From positions 1 to 17,915 of the forward strand of contig NZ_DATNGK010000302.1 of the NCBI RefSeq assembly GCF_035605935.1: a DNA stretch of 17,915 nucleotides. The letters are read 5' to 3'. Position numbers and translations under genes: made by a program. The stretch is from Actinocrinis sp035605935 (GTDB taxonomy: Bacteria > Actinomycetota > Actinomycetes > Streptomycetales > Catenulisporaceae). Below are positions 11,324 to 17,915 of the stretch, piece by piece. Position 1 is the stretch's first letter. The number at the start of each line of letters is the position of its first letter. The notes under the pieces were generated by a model. It searched no databases. It was not told where the DNA came from and saw only the letters and a list, made by a program, of their open reading frames with translations.

Positions 11324-12832
11324 TCAGCACGCGAGGTCGGAACCCGGCAGTTGCCCGGTGAGCAGGTATGTGGTGACCGCAGAGGTCATACATGCGTCGG
11401 CTTGACCGCTGAGCAGCGGAGTGTGCACCCGCAGGTCGACGGTGACCAGCCGCGAGCCGCGGATAGCGGCGTGGGTGGCCACCGAGTTGGGCAGCGGCAC
11501 GGCGGCGTCCAGCAGGGCGGCCGTGATCAGGGCTCCGTGCGCTCGGTTCGCCGACAAGGGGATGGTGTTGTTCCGGCTGACGGGCCAGAAGGCGCACGGG
11601 CCGATGTTGGCATTGGCTGGGCCGTAGACCGGATCCAGCCGGCTGTAGCCGCTGAGGTCGTCCTGGTAGCTGTCAGCTCGGCGCGGCCAGGAGTTGTCCC
11701 CGCAGCGGAACGCGAGGTTTGCGGCGGTGTGGTTGTCGGCCGGGACGCCTGGCGTGCCGGGTAGTGCGGCCGGCAAGACCTGCAGCGGTATCGGCGGCGC
11801 AGCGCCGGCGCGAATGCTCACCAGGTCGATCGCGACGACCTGCCACAGTTGCTGGAAATAGGTCGCCACGACCAGCAGATAGCCCAGCTCGCCGAAGGTC
11901 CACGCGTGGTCGCCGGCGGTGATGGGCTGGACGTTGGCTTGATGCAGAAGCGCCGTGATCGCGGAGCCGACCTGCGCAGGCGTCGTGCCCAGGTGATAGG
12001 TGCCGTCGTTCTGGGCGAGCGAGGCGAGAAAGGCGTTGTAGTTGCTTTCCATCGCTGCCGTCCGGCCCAGCTCGAACGATCGCCAGACGGTGTCGTAGTC
12101 CGGCGGACTGTCCAGCACGAGTCGATCCAACCGCTCGGGGAACAGTGAGCTGTAGGCCACCCCGAGCAGCGCCGCGGACGAGCCGCCGAGGTACGAGATG
12201 CTCCGTTCGCCTAGCGCGGCGCGGATGACGTCCATGTCGCGGGCGGCGTTCGCGGTGGTGGCGTAGGGCAGCGCCCATCCGGCGTACCGCGCGCAGTCTC
12301 GGGCGAGCGCGGCGGCCTGAGCGCGCGTCGTGTCGAAGGACTGATACCCGTCTACGCGCACCCAGAAGCCGCCAGGCTCTTCGGACGGCTGCCCGCAGGT
12401 GATCGGCGTGCTGCGTTCGACGAAGCGCATGTCGAAGCCGATCAGGTCGTAGGTCGCGAGGACCGCAGGGTCAAGGCTCTGGCTCAGTTGCAGCGGAAGC
12501 GGGACTCCCGCGCCGCCGGGCCCGCCGCCGGTGGTCAGCAGCACTCCGCGCCGCCGTGCCTGGTCAGTGGCAGGGAGCCGCGAGATGGTGATGCTGATGG
12601 CCCGCCGGTCGGGGTGGGCGTAATCCAGCGGCACGCGCACTGCGGCGCATTGCAGGTTCGGGTCGTCGATGCCTGGGCAACTCGTCCAATGCAGCTGCTG
12701 ATGATCGAAAGCTGACAGTCCTGCCCTGGCTGTGGAGTCGGCTTGAGTGCTCGACGAGGCCAGAACCGGGGCTGGCGCGCACAACGCGGCCGACAAGCTC
12801 AAAATGCATAGGTTCCGCGTCGCAGTACGCAT
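11324..12832 (-). CDS. Secreted TAP-like alpha/beta-hydrolase (tripeptidyl aminopeptidase family)
   Basis: A 502-residue exported serine hydrolase. MRTATRNLCILSLSAALC then APAPVLASS is a Sec signal peptide with an Ala-type cleavage site near residue 25. Mature features: LHWTSC, LQCAAVRVPLDYAHP, the oxyanion region LLTTGGGPGGAGVPLP, and the nucleophile elbow YLGGSSAALLG (Ser218). A C-terminal TAP-like domain carries LLDAAVPLPNS (candidate Asp) and RLVTVDLRVHT (candidate His), ending in a Cys-containing tail typical of the family. The elbow is normally GxSYGT; here the following Tyr and Gly are Ser and Ala. The usual DPRGTGRS is DMRFVERS. These changes could mean altered specificity or weak activity. 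Start: GGGGGA (12838-12843 on the complement) favours the ATG at 12832 over two upstream ATGs. It is divergent from the PspA-like gene. Confidence 0.85.
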   Translation of the reverse strand: MRTATRNLCILSLSAALCAPAPVLASSSTQADSTARAGLSAFDHQQLHWTSCPGIDDPNLQCAAVRVPLDYAHPDRRAISITISRLPATDQARRRGVLLTTGGGPGGAGVPLPLQLSQSLDPAVLATYDLIGFDMRFVERSTPITCGQPSEEPGGFWVRVDGYQSFDTTRAQAAALARDCARYAGWALPYATTANAARDMDVIRAALGERSISYLGGSSAALLGVAYSSLFPERLDRLVLDSPPDYDTVWRSFELGRTAAMESNYNAFLASLAQNDGTYHLGTTPAQVGSAITALLHQANVQPITAGDHAWTFGELGYLLVVATYFQQLWQVVAIDLVSIRAGAAPPIPLQVLPAALPGTPGVPADNHTAANLAFRCGDNSWPRRADSYQDDLSGYSRLDPVYGPANANIGPCAFWPVSRNNTIPLSANRAHGALITAALLDAAVPLPNSVATHAAIRGSRLVTVDLRVHTPLLSGQADACMTSAVTTYLLTGQLPGSDLAC

Positions 12833-13084
12833 CGAATCCCCCGTTGTCAGCATCGGGCAACGGCCGTGACGGTAACGCACCCGCCGAAGTATGGATACCG
12901 GGCGGCTAAGTCCGTTGGCGGGCGGAGCAGTGCGACGGCGGTGACGAGGGCATTGCCGTCAGCGCGGGAGGGTGGCTGCGTGAAAGCGTCATGGACCGAA
13001 CCGTTGCAGCGGCATTTGGCATGGGGAACGCGGCTCCATGATCGTTCGTTGATGGTGGTACGGGCTCTGGTCGGGGAGGCAGCG

Positions 13085-13615
13085 ATGTACGAGTTCGAAG
13101 AACGATTGGCTAACGTGGCGCGTGCGCAGACGGAGCTGCTGGCGGTTGTGCATCGCACGACCCTGGACATCGTGGCCGCACGTAAGCGCCTTGAGGAGCG
13201 GATCGAAGACCTCGAAGAGAGCGACCACCGGGTCGCGGAGCAGCACGCCGCCGCCGCGCTGGCCGGTGAAGAGCAGGCCGACGTGCTCGCCGAGCAGTCC
13301 GCGCGCACCGAGCAGCTCATTCGGCAGCTGCGTGAGGACCTCGACGGGTTGCACGGCGCGGAGGAACTGCTGAACGCACGAGCGGCGCAGATGCAGGATC
13401 AGATCAGCGACTTCCGCAACGCGATGACACTGGTTTCGGCGAAGATGGTGGCCGCTCGCACCTCGGCCGTCGCGGGCGAGGCCCTCGATACGCTGCGCGA
13501 CGCGCTGACCTATATCGAGTTCGTGGTCGCGGAGCCGAGCAAGCTGCGCACCGAACCTCGGCGGGGCACGGATACCCCTGCCGCGCCGCCGCCTTCCGGG
13601 CAGCAACCGACCTGA
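13085..13615 (+). CDS. Short PspA/IM30-like coiled-coil protein
   Basis: A 176-residue protein, nearly all helical and highly charged, from MYEFEERLANVARAQTELLA through AARKRLEERIEDLEESDHRV, AEQHAAAALAGEEQADVLAE and RTEQLIRQLREDLDGLHGAE to FRNAMTLVSAKMVAARTSAV. The spacing of Ala/Leu heptads and the segment ending in SAKMVAARTSA resemble the central hairpin of PspA/IM30 (the bacterial ESCRT-III relatives that protect membranes), where KAK..AARA is typical. The family is usually 220-280 residues; the N-terminal amphipathic helix is missing or short and the end is a Pro-rich tail. GGGGAGG about six nt before ATG 13085 supports this start; the frame is open upstream to 12866 but without coding character. 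Membrane-stress function is inferred. Confidence 0.55.
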   Translation: MYEFEERLANVARAQTELLAVVHRTTLDIVAARKRLEERIEDLEESDHRVAEQHAAAALAGEEQADVLAEQSARTEQLIRQLREDLDGLHGAEELLNARAAQMQDQISDFRNAMTLVSAKMVAARTSAVAGEALDTLRDALTYIEFVVAEPSKLRTEPRRGTDTPAAPPPSGQQPT

Positions 13616-14207
13616 GCTTGAATCGGTCGCCAGGGTGTCCACTGTTTAAGTCAGTTGAGATGGGATGTCTGGGCGCGCAGGCGGCAAGTTTCACGGTCGC
13701 CGAGCGCAAACCCCCTCAATGACATCTGCGGTTGAGCGTGCGGTGTTCCGAACTGGATAAGGTTGACCGGCGCAAAGGCGAGCACGGCTCATCTTTTCGG
13801 TTCGTGGCGCTGCGGGAGGCTGTCCGCACCGAAACATACAGTGTCTCTGCGGCTATTGACGCGGGCAGCGCGTCCGTCTTCCATGTCAGGTACCGGCGCG
13901 GAGCCCGAACGTATTCGAGCTCATACTCACATCCGCGGCGGGGATGCCCACGCCCAATCGCCGACGATCTTCTTCCGACGACTTCTTTCATACCGACGTC
14001 CATACTCACAAGCCCCGCCGATCGGCGCGGCTGACGATCGACGATCTGTTTTCCTCACGGCGTCCCGATCGGGACGTTCGCGCGCCTCGGCACTGTGCTG
14101 TCCCGCGCCTTTTTCATGCTCGCCGCACGGCGGGCCGGCCACCCACGAGCACCAGCGGGTCAGTTTCGTGCGCCCTGGCGCAAGCCACCGCATGAAGGGG
14201 TACACGC
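13616..14207. other. 592-bp gap upstream of the adenylation operon
   Basis: No convincing gene. Overlapping short frames exist, among them ATG 13944 to TGA 14195, whose Ser/Arg-rich product contains RLTIDDLFSSR, but it has no proper Shine-Dalgarno and both palindromes of the interval fall inside it. A TTGACG at 13856-13861 could be a -35, without a good -10. The base composition is slightly more AT-rich than the neighbouring genes, as for a long promoter/leader region. Confidence 0.5.
14016..14076. promoter_or_regulatory. Paired CCGATCGG-centred palindromes upstream of the adenylation operon
   Basis: CGCCGATCGGCG (14016-14027) is a perfect 12-bp palindrome and CGTCCCGATCGGGACG (14061-14076) a perfect 16-bp one. 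They share the core CCGATCGG, and their centres are 47 bp apart, about 4.5 helical turns. They lie 132-192 bp before the ATG at 14208. This is a plausible operator pair for a dimeric regulator; the regulator is not in view. Confidence 0.45.
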
Positions 14208-15872
14208 ATGTCTCAAGACGTCATCGAGGTATCTGCCCACCCCGCCGCCGCACGCGGTTTCCGCCGCGGAAAGCAACCGGCCGCCGTTGGCCATCAGGCT
14301 CCTGACCAGCAGCATCACCTGCTAGCGCACCTTCCCGCGCAGGAACAGCGCCTGTTTTGGCGCTTCGGATTCGGCCCGGCCGCGCCGCTGCCGCATACCC
14401 GCATCCACCACGCTTTCGAGGCCTGGGCCGCGCTCACTCCCGACGCCATCGCGGCCGAGCACCTCGGCGAGAGCATCACCTACGCGCAGTTGGACCGTCA
14501 GGCCAACCGGCTGGCGGCGCTGTTGACGCGCCGCGGCGTGCGGCCTGGTGACAACGTTGCACTGTTTGCTCAGCGTTCGATCCCGATGCTTGTCGGCCTG
14601 CTGGCCACGCTGAAGGCCGGCGCGGCCTACGTGCCGCAGGACGCGCGTATCTGCCCTCAGACTCACCTGCGTCACATCATCACTACGGCGTCCACCAAGG
14701 TGATCTTGACGCTGTCCAGGTTCGCCGATGCCATGCCCTTGCCGCAAGGCCACAGTTGTATCGCCGTCGATACGCTGATGGCGCAGCCGATGCGGGATGG
14801 TGAGCACGCGTTCTTCGAGCCCGAAGATGCGGTGAGCGCGGAGCATGGGTGCTATGTGTTGTTCACGTCGGGGACCACAGGGAGGCCCAACGGGGTTACG
14901 GTCACCCATCGCAACGTCTGCAACATCCTGCTCAGCGAACCGGGCAGCCTCGGCATCCGGCCAGGCTGGCGAGTAGGTCAGATACTTAACATCGGATTCG
15001 ACATGGCGGCGTGGGAAATCCTCGGCTGCCTCAGTCACGGCGGGACGCTCGTCATCCGCGGCGAGTCCATCGCCGAGACGGCGAAGCGTGTGCAGGTCCT
15101 GATCGCCACGCCCACGATCCTCAGCGCGGTCGACCCGGCCGACTGTGAGGGGCTGAAGGTGGCGGCGGTCGCCGGAGAACCGTGCCCGCGTGCGCTGGCC
15201 GATCGCTGGGCTCGCATATGCGAGTTCTACAACTCCTGCGGCCCCACCGAGACCACGATCGTCAACACCATGCGGCGCCATGATCCGGACGCCGCGCTGC
15301 TGTCCATCGGGCGGCCGACGCCGAACAACACTGTCTACGTGCTCGACGAACAGCGTCGGCCATGCCGCATCGGCGAGGTGGGGGAGATGTGGGCCGGCGG
15401 CGACTGCGTGTCGGCGGGCTATGTCGGCGATCCGCGGCTGACCGGGGAACGCTATGCGCCGGACCCTTTTCTCGGTGCCGGGCGGATGATGTTCCGCACC
15501 CGCGACCTGGGCCGATGGACCAGTGACGGCGAGCTCGAACACCTCGGCCGTACCGACGACCAAGTCAAGATCCGCGGGTTCCGGGTCGAACTCGACGCGG
15601 TCTCGGCGGTGCTCGAATCAGTGCCCGGATGCATGCGGGCGGCGACCCTGAAGCTCGATAACAGAACACTGATCGCCTTTGTCGCGCCCGCGGACGTCGA
15701 CGGGGAGGAGGGGAAGCAGGCAGTGCGAAGAGCGTTACCGTACTACTGCGTTCCGGCGGCGGTATATGCGCTGCCGGAACTGCCCGTCACCAGCCGCGGG
15801 AAGATCGACAAAGCGGCGCTGCTGGAGACAGCGGTCAATGTGCCCGGCGCCGAGCGGGCGGCGACGGCATGA
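14208..15872 (+). CDS. Stand-alone NRPS-type adenylation (AMP-binding) enzyme, TmpL-N-like
   Basis: A 554-residue member of the adenylate-forming superfamily. Core motifs: A3 LFTSGTTGRPNGVTVTH (221-229; Asn228 where Lys is usual), A4 FDMAAWE (Asp265, the residue that holds the amino group in amino-acid-activating domains), A5 NSCGPTETT (342-350), A7 FRTRDLGRW (429-437; the usual RTGD is RTRD), A8 GRTDDQVKIRGFRVELDAV and A10 GKIDK (Lys532, Lys535). The protein ends right after A10, so no carrier, condensation or reductase domain is attached. An N-terminal extension of about 60 residues has no recognised domain. AAGGGG seven nt before ATG 14208 fixes the start. The stop overlaps the ATG of the membrane flavoprotein gene (ATGA, 15869-15872). 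It probably activates a carboxylate, perhaps an amino acid; the substrate is unknown. Confidence 0.85.
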   Translation: MSQDVIEVSAHPAAARGFRRGKQPAAVGHQAPDQQHHLLAHLPAQEQRLFWRFGFGPAAPLPHTRIHHAFEAWAALTPDAIAAEHLGESITYAQLDRQANRLAALLTRRGVRPGDNVALFAQRSIPMLVGLLATLKAGAAYVPQDARICPQTHLRHIITTASTKVILTLSRFADAMPLPQGHSCIAVDTLMAQPMRDGEHAFFEPEDAVSAEHGCYVLFTSGTTGRPNGVTVTHRNVCNILLSEPGSLGIRPGWRVGQILNIGFDMAAWEILGCLSHGGTLVIRGESIAETAKRVQVLIATPTILSAVDPADCEGLKVAAVAGEPCPRALADRWARICEFYNSCGPTETTIVNTMRRHDPDAALLSIGRPTPNNTVYVLDEQRRPCRIGEVGEMWAGGDCVSAGYVGDPRLTGERYAPDPFLGAGRMMFRTRDLGRWTSDGELEHLGRTDDQVKIRGFRVELDAVSAVLESVPGCMRAATLKLDNRTLIAFVAPADVDGEEGKQAVRRALPYYCVPAAVYALPELPVTSRGKIDKAALLETAVNVPGAERAATA

Positions 15873-17233
15873 GTGACGCGCGACTTGAGACGCGGCCGCG
15901 CAACGAGCCCGCCTACCAAGATGATCTGGGTACTGATGGCGAGCCGCCGCCGCCGATACACCTCCTGCGGCGCATCGGGAAGCGGCCGGCGCTGTGCCAT
16001 TACAACAGGCTGATTTCCCTTGTCCTCGCTGTGAATCTCGGGTTGCTGGCGCACGCGCTCGGCCCCGGAGGCTGGTGGTCGGCGCCCGGTGGCGCGGCGC
16101 TGAAGGACCTGTCGAACGCGACCCTGGCCAACTTCGCGCTCGCAATCCTGATCCGCCAGCAGTATGTCGTCAATATCCTGTTCTGGCTCGCGACCCGCGC
16201 TCCGGTCACCTGGCCACTGCGCATCCGCTGGACCCTCGGCAAGGTCTACCATTTCGGCGGGCTCCACGTGGGCGGCGCGCTGGCCGGCACACTCTGGTTC
16301 CTCGCCTACACCGGATCTCTCATCGACAGCGGGCTACATCATGAGGGCGGGGTGGGCACCGCGCGGCTGGCTGTGTCCTGTGCACTGGCGCTGCTGCTGC
16401 TTGCCGTAGTGACGACCGCCCTACAGCCACTGCGCTCCCGCTTCCACGACCTCTTCGAGCGAACGCACCGCTTCGGCGGCTGGACGGCACTCGCGTTGTT
16501 CTGGGCGCAGACGCTTCTCGCGTCAGGCGGGCGCACACCGCTGATGCAGCCGGCGATGTGGGTGCTCGCCGCCATCACGCTAAGCGTCGCTCTGCCATGG
16601 CTGCGGCTGCGCAAGGTGACCGTCGCCATCGACCGGCCGTCCCCGCACGTCGCCCTGACCCGGTTCGACCACGGCGTGACGCCCTTCGCCGGTTCGTCGA
16701 CAGCTGTCAGCCGCAGCCCACTACGCGAGTGGCACTCCTTCGCGAACGTCCCAGCGCCCGGGCGGGCCGGTTTCCGCCTGACCATCTCCCGAGCGGGCGA
16801 TTGGACTGCCTCCTTCATCGACGACGCCCCGAGGCGGGTGTGGGTGAAAGGCATCCCCACCGCCGGAGTGGCGAACATCGAAACCCTGTTCACCAAGGTG
16901 GTCTACGTGGCGACCGGCAGCGGCATCGGACCGGTCCTGCCGCATCTGCTCGCGGACGAAGTGCCCTCGAAGCTGGTGTGGGCGACTCGCAGCCCGCGCG
17001 AGACCTACGGTGACGCGCTGGTCGAGGAGATCCTGGCCGCCCGGCCCGACGCGCTGGTCTGGGACACCTCGGTGCGCGGCAAACCCGACATGCTGCGCCT
17101 GGCCTACGCCGCCTACGTGTCCAGCGGGGCCGAAGCAGTGATCTGCATCTCCAACAAGAAGCTGACCTGGAGCGTCGTGCACGGCATGGAACGCCTCGGC
17201 ATCCCGGCCTACGGCGCCATCTGGGACTCGTGA
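15869..17233 (+). CDS. Six-helix membrane flavoprotein with FNR-like domain, TmpA/TmpL-C-like
   Basis: A 454-residue integral membrane oxidoreductase. After a polar N-terminus, about six hydrophobic helices are visible: ~47-66, 83-105, 130-150, 163-185, 201-220 and 226-245. Paired histidines flank helices: His128 and His133 (VYHFGGLHVGG), His193 and His200 (FHDLFERTHRFGGW), a spacing that could ligate heme as in ferric reductases. The C-terminal half is a ferredoxin-NADP-reductase-like domain: WHSFANVP (His289-Phe291) fits the FAD-binding strand and VVYVATGSGIGPVLPHLL (about 344-361) the NAD(P) loop. From established knowledge, fungal TmpA is such a membrane flavoprotein, and TmpL fuses the same region to an AMP-binding domain. 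The 4-nt overlap with the adenylation gene implies that the two act together. Confidence 0.75.
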   Translation: MSDARLETRPRNEPAYQDDLGTDGEPPPPIHLLRRIGKRPALCHYNRLISLVLAVNLGLLAHALGPGGWWSAPGGAALKDLSNATLANFALAILIRQQYVVNILFWLATRAPVTWPLRIRWTLGKVYHFGGLHVGGALAGTLWFLAYTGSLIDSGLHHEGGVGTARLAVSCALALLLLAVVTTALQPLRSRFHDLFERTHRFGGWTALALFWAQTLLASGGRTPLMQPAMWVLAAITLSVALPWLRLRKVTVAIDRPSPHVALTRFDHGVTPFAGSSTAVSRSPLREWHSFANVPAPGRAGFRLTISRAGDWTASFIDDAPRRVWVKGIPTAGVANIETLFTKVVYVATGSGIGPVLPHLLADEVPSKLVWATRSPRETYGDALVEEILAARPDALVWDTSVRGKPDMLRLAYAAYVSSGAEAVICISNKKLTWSVVHGMERLGIPAYGAIWDS

Positions 17234-17244
17234 AGGAGGATCCG

Positions 17245-17915
17245 GTGAACCTGAAAATCGAGCGACACGACCGCGTGGTCACCGTGCGGCTGCACCGGCC
17301 CGAAGTGCTCAACGCGCTAAGCAGTGATCTGATGCACGAACTGGTCGGCACGTTGCGGCCGCTGGATCGTGACCCGACGGTGGGCTGCTTCGTCATCACC
17401 GGCTCGGAGCGCGTTTTCGCGGCCGGCGCCGATATCCGCGAGATGGCACCGAAGTCCTCGACCGAGATGTTCGAGGAGGACTACTTCGCCGGCTGGGACG
17501 ACTTCGCCGCCTTGCGCACCCCGAAACTCGCCGCAGTGTCCGGATACGCACTCGGCGGTGGTTGCGAGCTGGCCATGATGTGCGACCTGGTGTTCGCGGC
17601 GCAGGATGCGGTCTTCGGCCAGCCGGAGATCAGGCTCGGTGTCATTCCCGGCATCGGCGGCACGCAGCGGTTGACCCGGCTGGTCGGCAAGGCCAAGGCG
17701 ATGGACCTGATTCTCACCGGCCGAACCATGGACGCGGCCGAGGCGGAACGCTGCGGGCTCGTTGCGCGCGTCTGCCCGGCCGACCGCCTGATGCACGAGG
17801 CGGCTGCCGCGGCCGCGGCGATCGCGTCGTATAGCAAGCCGGCCGTGATGGCGGCGCGCGAGGCGGTGGACCGGGCGTTGGAAGTGGGCCTGCGCGAGGG
17901 AATCCTGTTCGAGCG
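17245..17915 (+). CDS. Enoyl-CoA hydratase/isomerase (crotonase) family, 3' truncated by window
   Basis: The frame starts at GTG 17245, behind a perfect AAGGAGG (17234-17240) that begins right after the preceding stop, and stays open to the edge (about 223 residues seen of roughly 255). Crotonase landmarks: LHRPEVLNAL near residue 14, oxyanion-hole FAAGADIREM near 58-67, GGGCELAMMCD with Glu108, and GQPEIRLGVIPGIGGTQRL with Glu128. The two Glu are 20 residues apart, as the catalytic Glu144/Glu164 of rat enoyl-CoA hydratase, so hydratase activity is expected. It is the third gene of the adenylation/membrane-flavoprotein operon. That suggests the operon handles an acyl-CoA or acyl-adenylate-derived substrate, although crotonases do many reactions. 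Confidence 0.93.
   Translation, partial: MNLKIERHDRVVTVRLHRPEVLNALSSDLMHELVGTLRPLDRDPTVGCFVITGSERVFAAGADIREMAPKSSTEMFEEDYFAGWDDFAALRTPKLAAVSGYALGGGCELAMMCDLVFAAQDAVFGQPEIRLGVIPGIGGTQRLTRLVGKAKAMDLILTGRTMDAAEAERCGLVARVCPADRLMHEAAAAAAAIASYSKPAVMAAREAVDRALEVGLREGILFE

Noticed and set aside
10670..11597. Minus-strand frame running opposite rbpA and into the TAP-like gene
   Set aside because: Arg/Pro-rich shadow; the opposite strand holds RbpA with clear zinc ligands.
12866..13084. 73-codon N-terminal extension of the PspA-like protein
   Set aside because: No family resemblance in the extension, and a strong Shine-Dalgarno marks ATG 13085.
14322..15563. 413-codon minus-strand frame
   Set aside because: Antisense to the adenylation domain, whose core motifs are unambiguous.
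1..17915. CRISPR arrays, tRNA/rRNA genes, intact IS elements
   Set aside because: No regularly spaced repeats, cloverleaf with CCA-type end, rRNA stretch, transposase motif or terminal inverted repeats were found on reading both strands.

Overview
The window is high-GC DNA from an actinomycete. The best marker is an RbpA-type RNA-polymerase-binding protein (10934-11269), a family confined to Actinobacteria. GTG/TTG starts, a secreted TAP-like peptidase and a mycothiol-type arsenate reductase agree with this. Genus cannot be told from the sequence. No CRISPR array, tRNA, rRNA or intact insertion sequence was seen.

Layout. (1) 1-1744: the end of a six-hairpin-glycosidase-like gene, overlapped by a GH130-family glycosidase. 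(2) 1745-2571: a putative three-cistron unit of two small unknown ORFs and a divergent cold-shock protein, behind a leader that can fold over its Shine-Dalgarno (SD) sequence. (3) 2572-3172: decayed DNA with an internally deleted groEL remnant and a tandem 24-bp repeat. (4) 3173-4271: a TetR regulator divergent from a DUF2218 protein. (5) 4278-7014: an arsenic locus with arsR divergent from an ArsO-like flavoprotein, a frameshifted aquaporin remnant and arsC. The arsR-arsO gap also holds a 33-codon ORF with two Cys-Cys pairs. (6) 7015-10667: a cold-shock/RNA-handling block. It has a roughly 350-nt region rich in strong hairpins, a MerR-type regulator, a canonical CspA, a DEAD-box RNA helicase and a small companion gene. 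(7) 10934-13615: an rbpA paralogue, a secreted TAP-like hydrolase on the minus strand and a short PspA/IM30-like coiled-coil protein. (8) 14208-17915: a tightly coupled operon of a stand-alone NRPS-type adenylation enzyme, a six-helix membrane flavoprotein and an enoyl-CoA hydratase that runs off the window.

How the genes fit together. Region 6 looks like a cold-adaptation module: RNA chaperone, RNA helicase, regulator and long structured leaders. The second, divergent Csp in region 2 may be a specialised paralogue. Region 5 senses arsenite (ArsR CxC), reduces arsenate (ArsC) and probably oxidises or handles arsenicals (ArsO-like). No efflux pump is visible, and the aquaporin that may once have served as exit route is broken. 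Region 8 carries, as two overlapping genes, the same domain order as the fungal redox protein TmpL (AMP-binding, transmembrane, FAD/NAD(P)). This is the strongest candidate for an undescribed bacterial system here. The structured RNA in front of merR and the Cys-pair microprotein come next.
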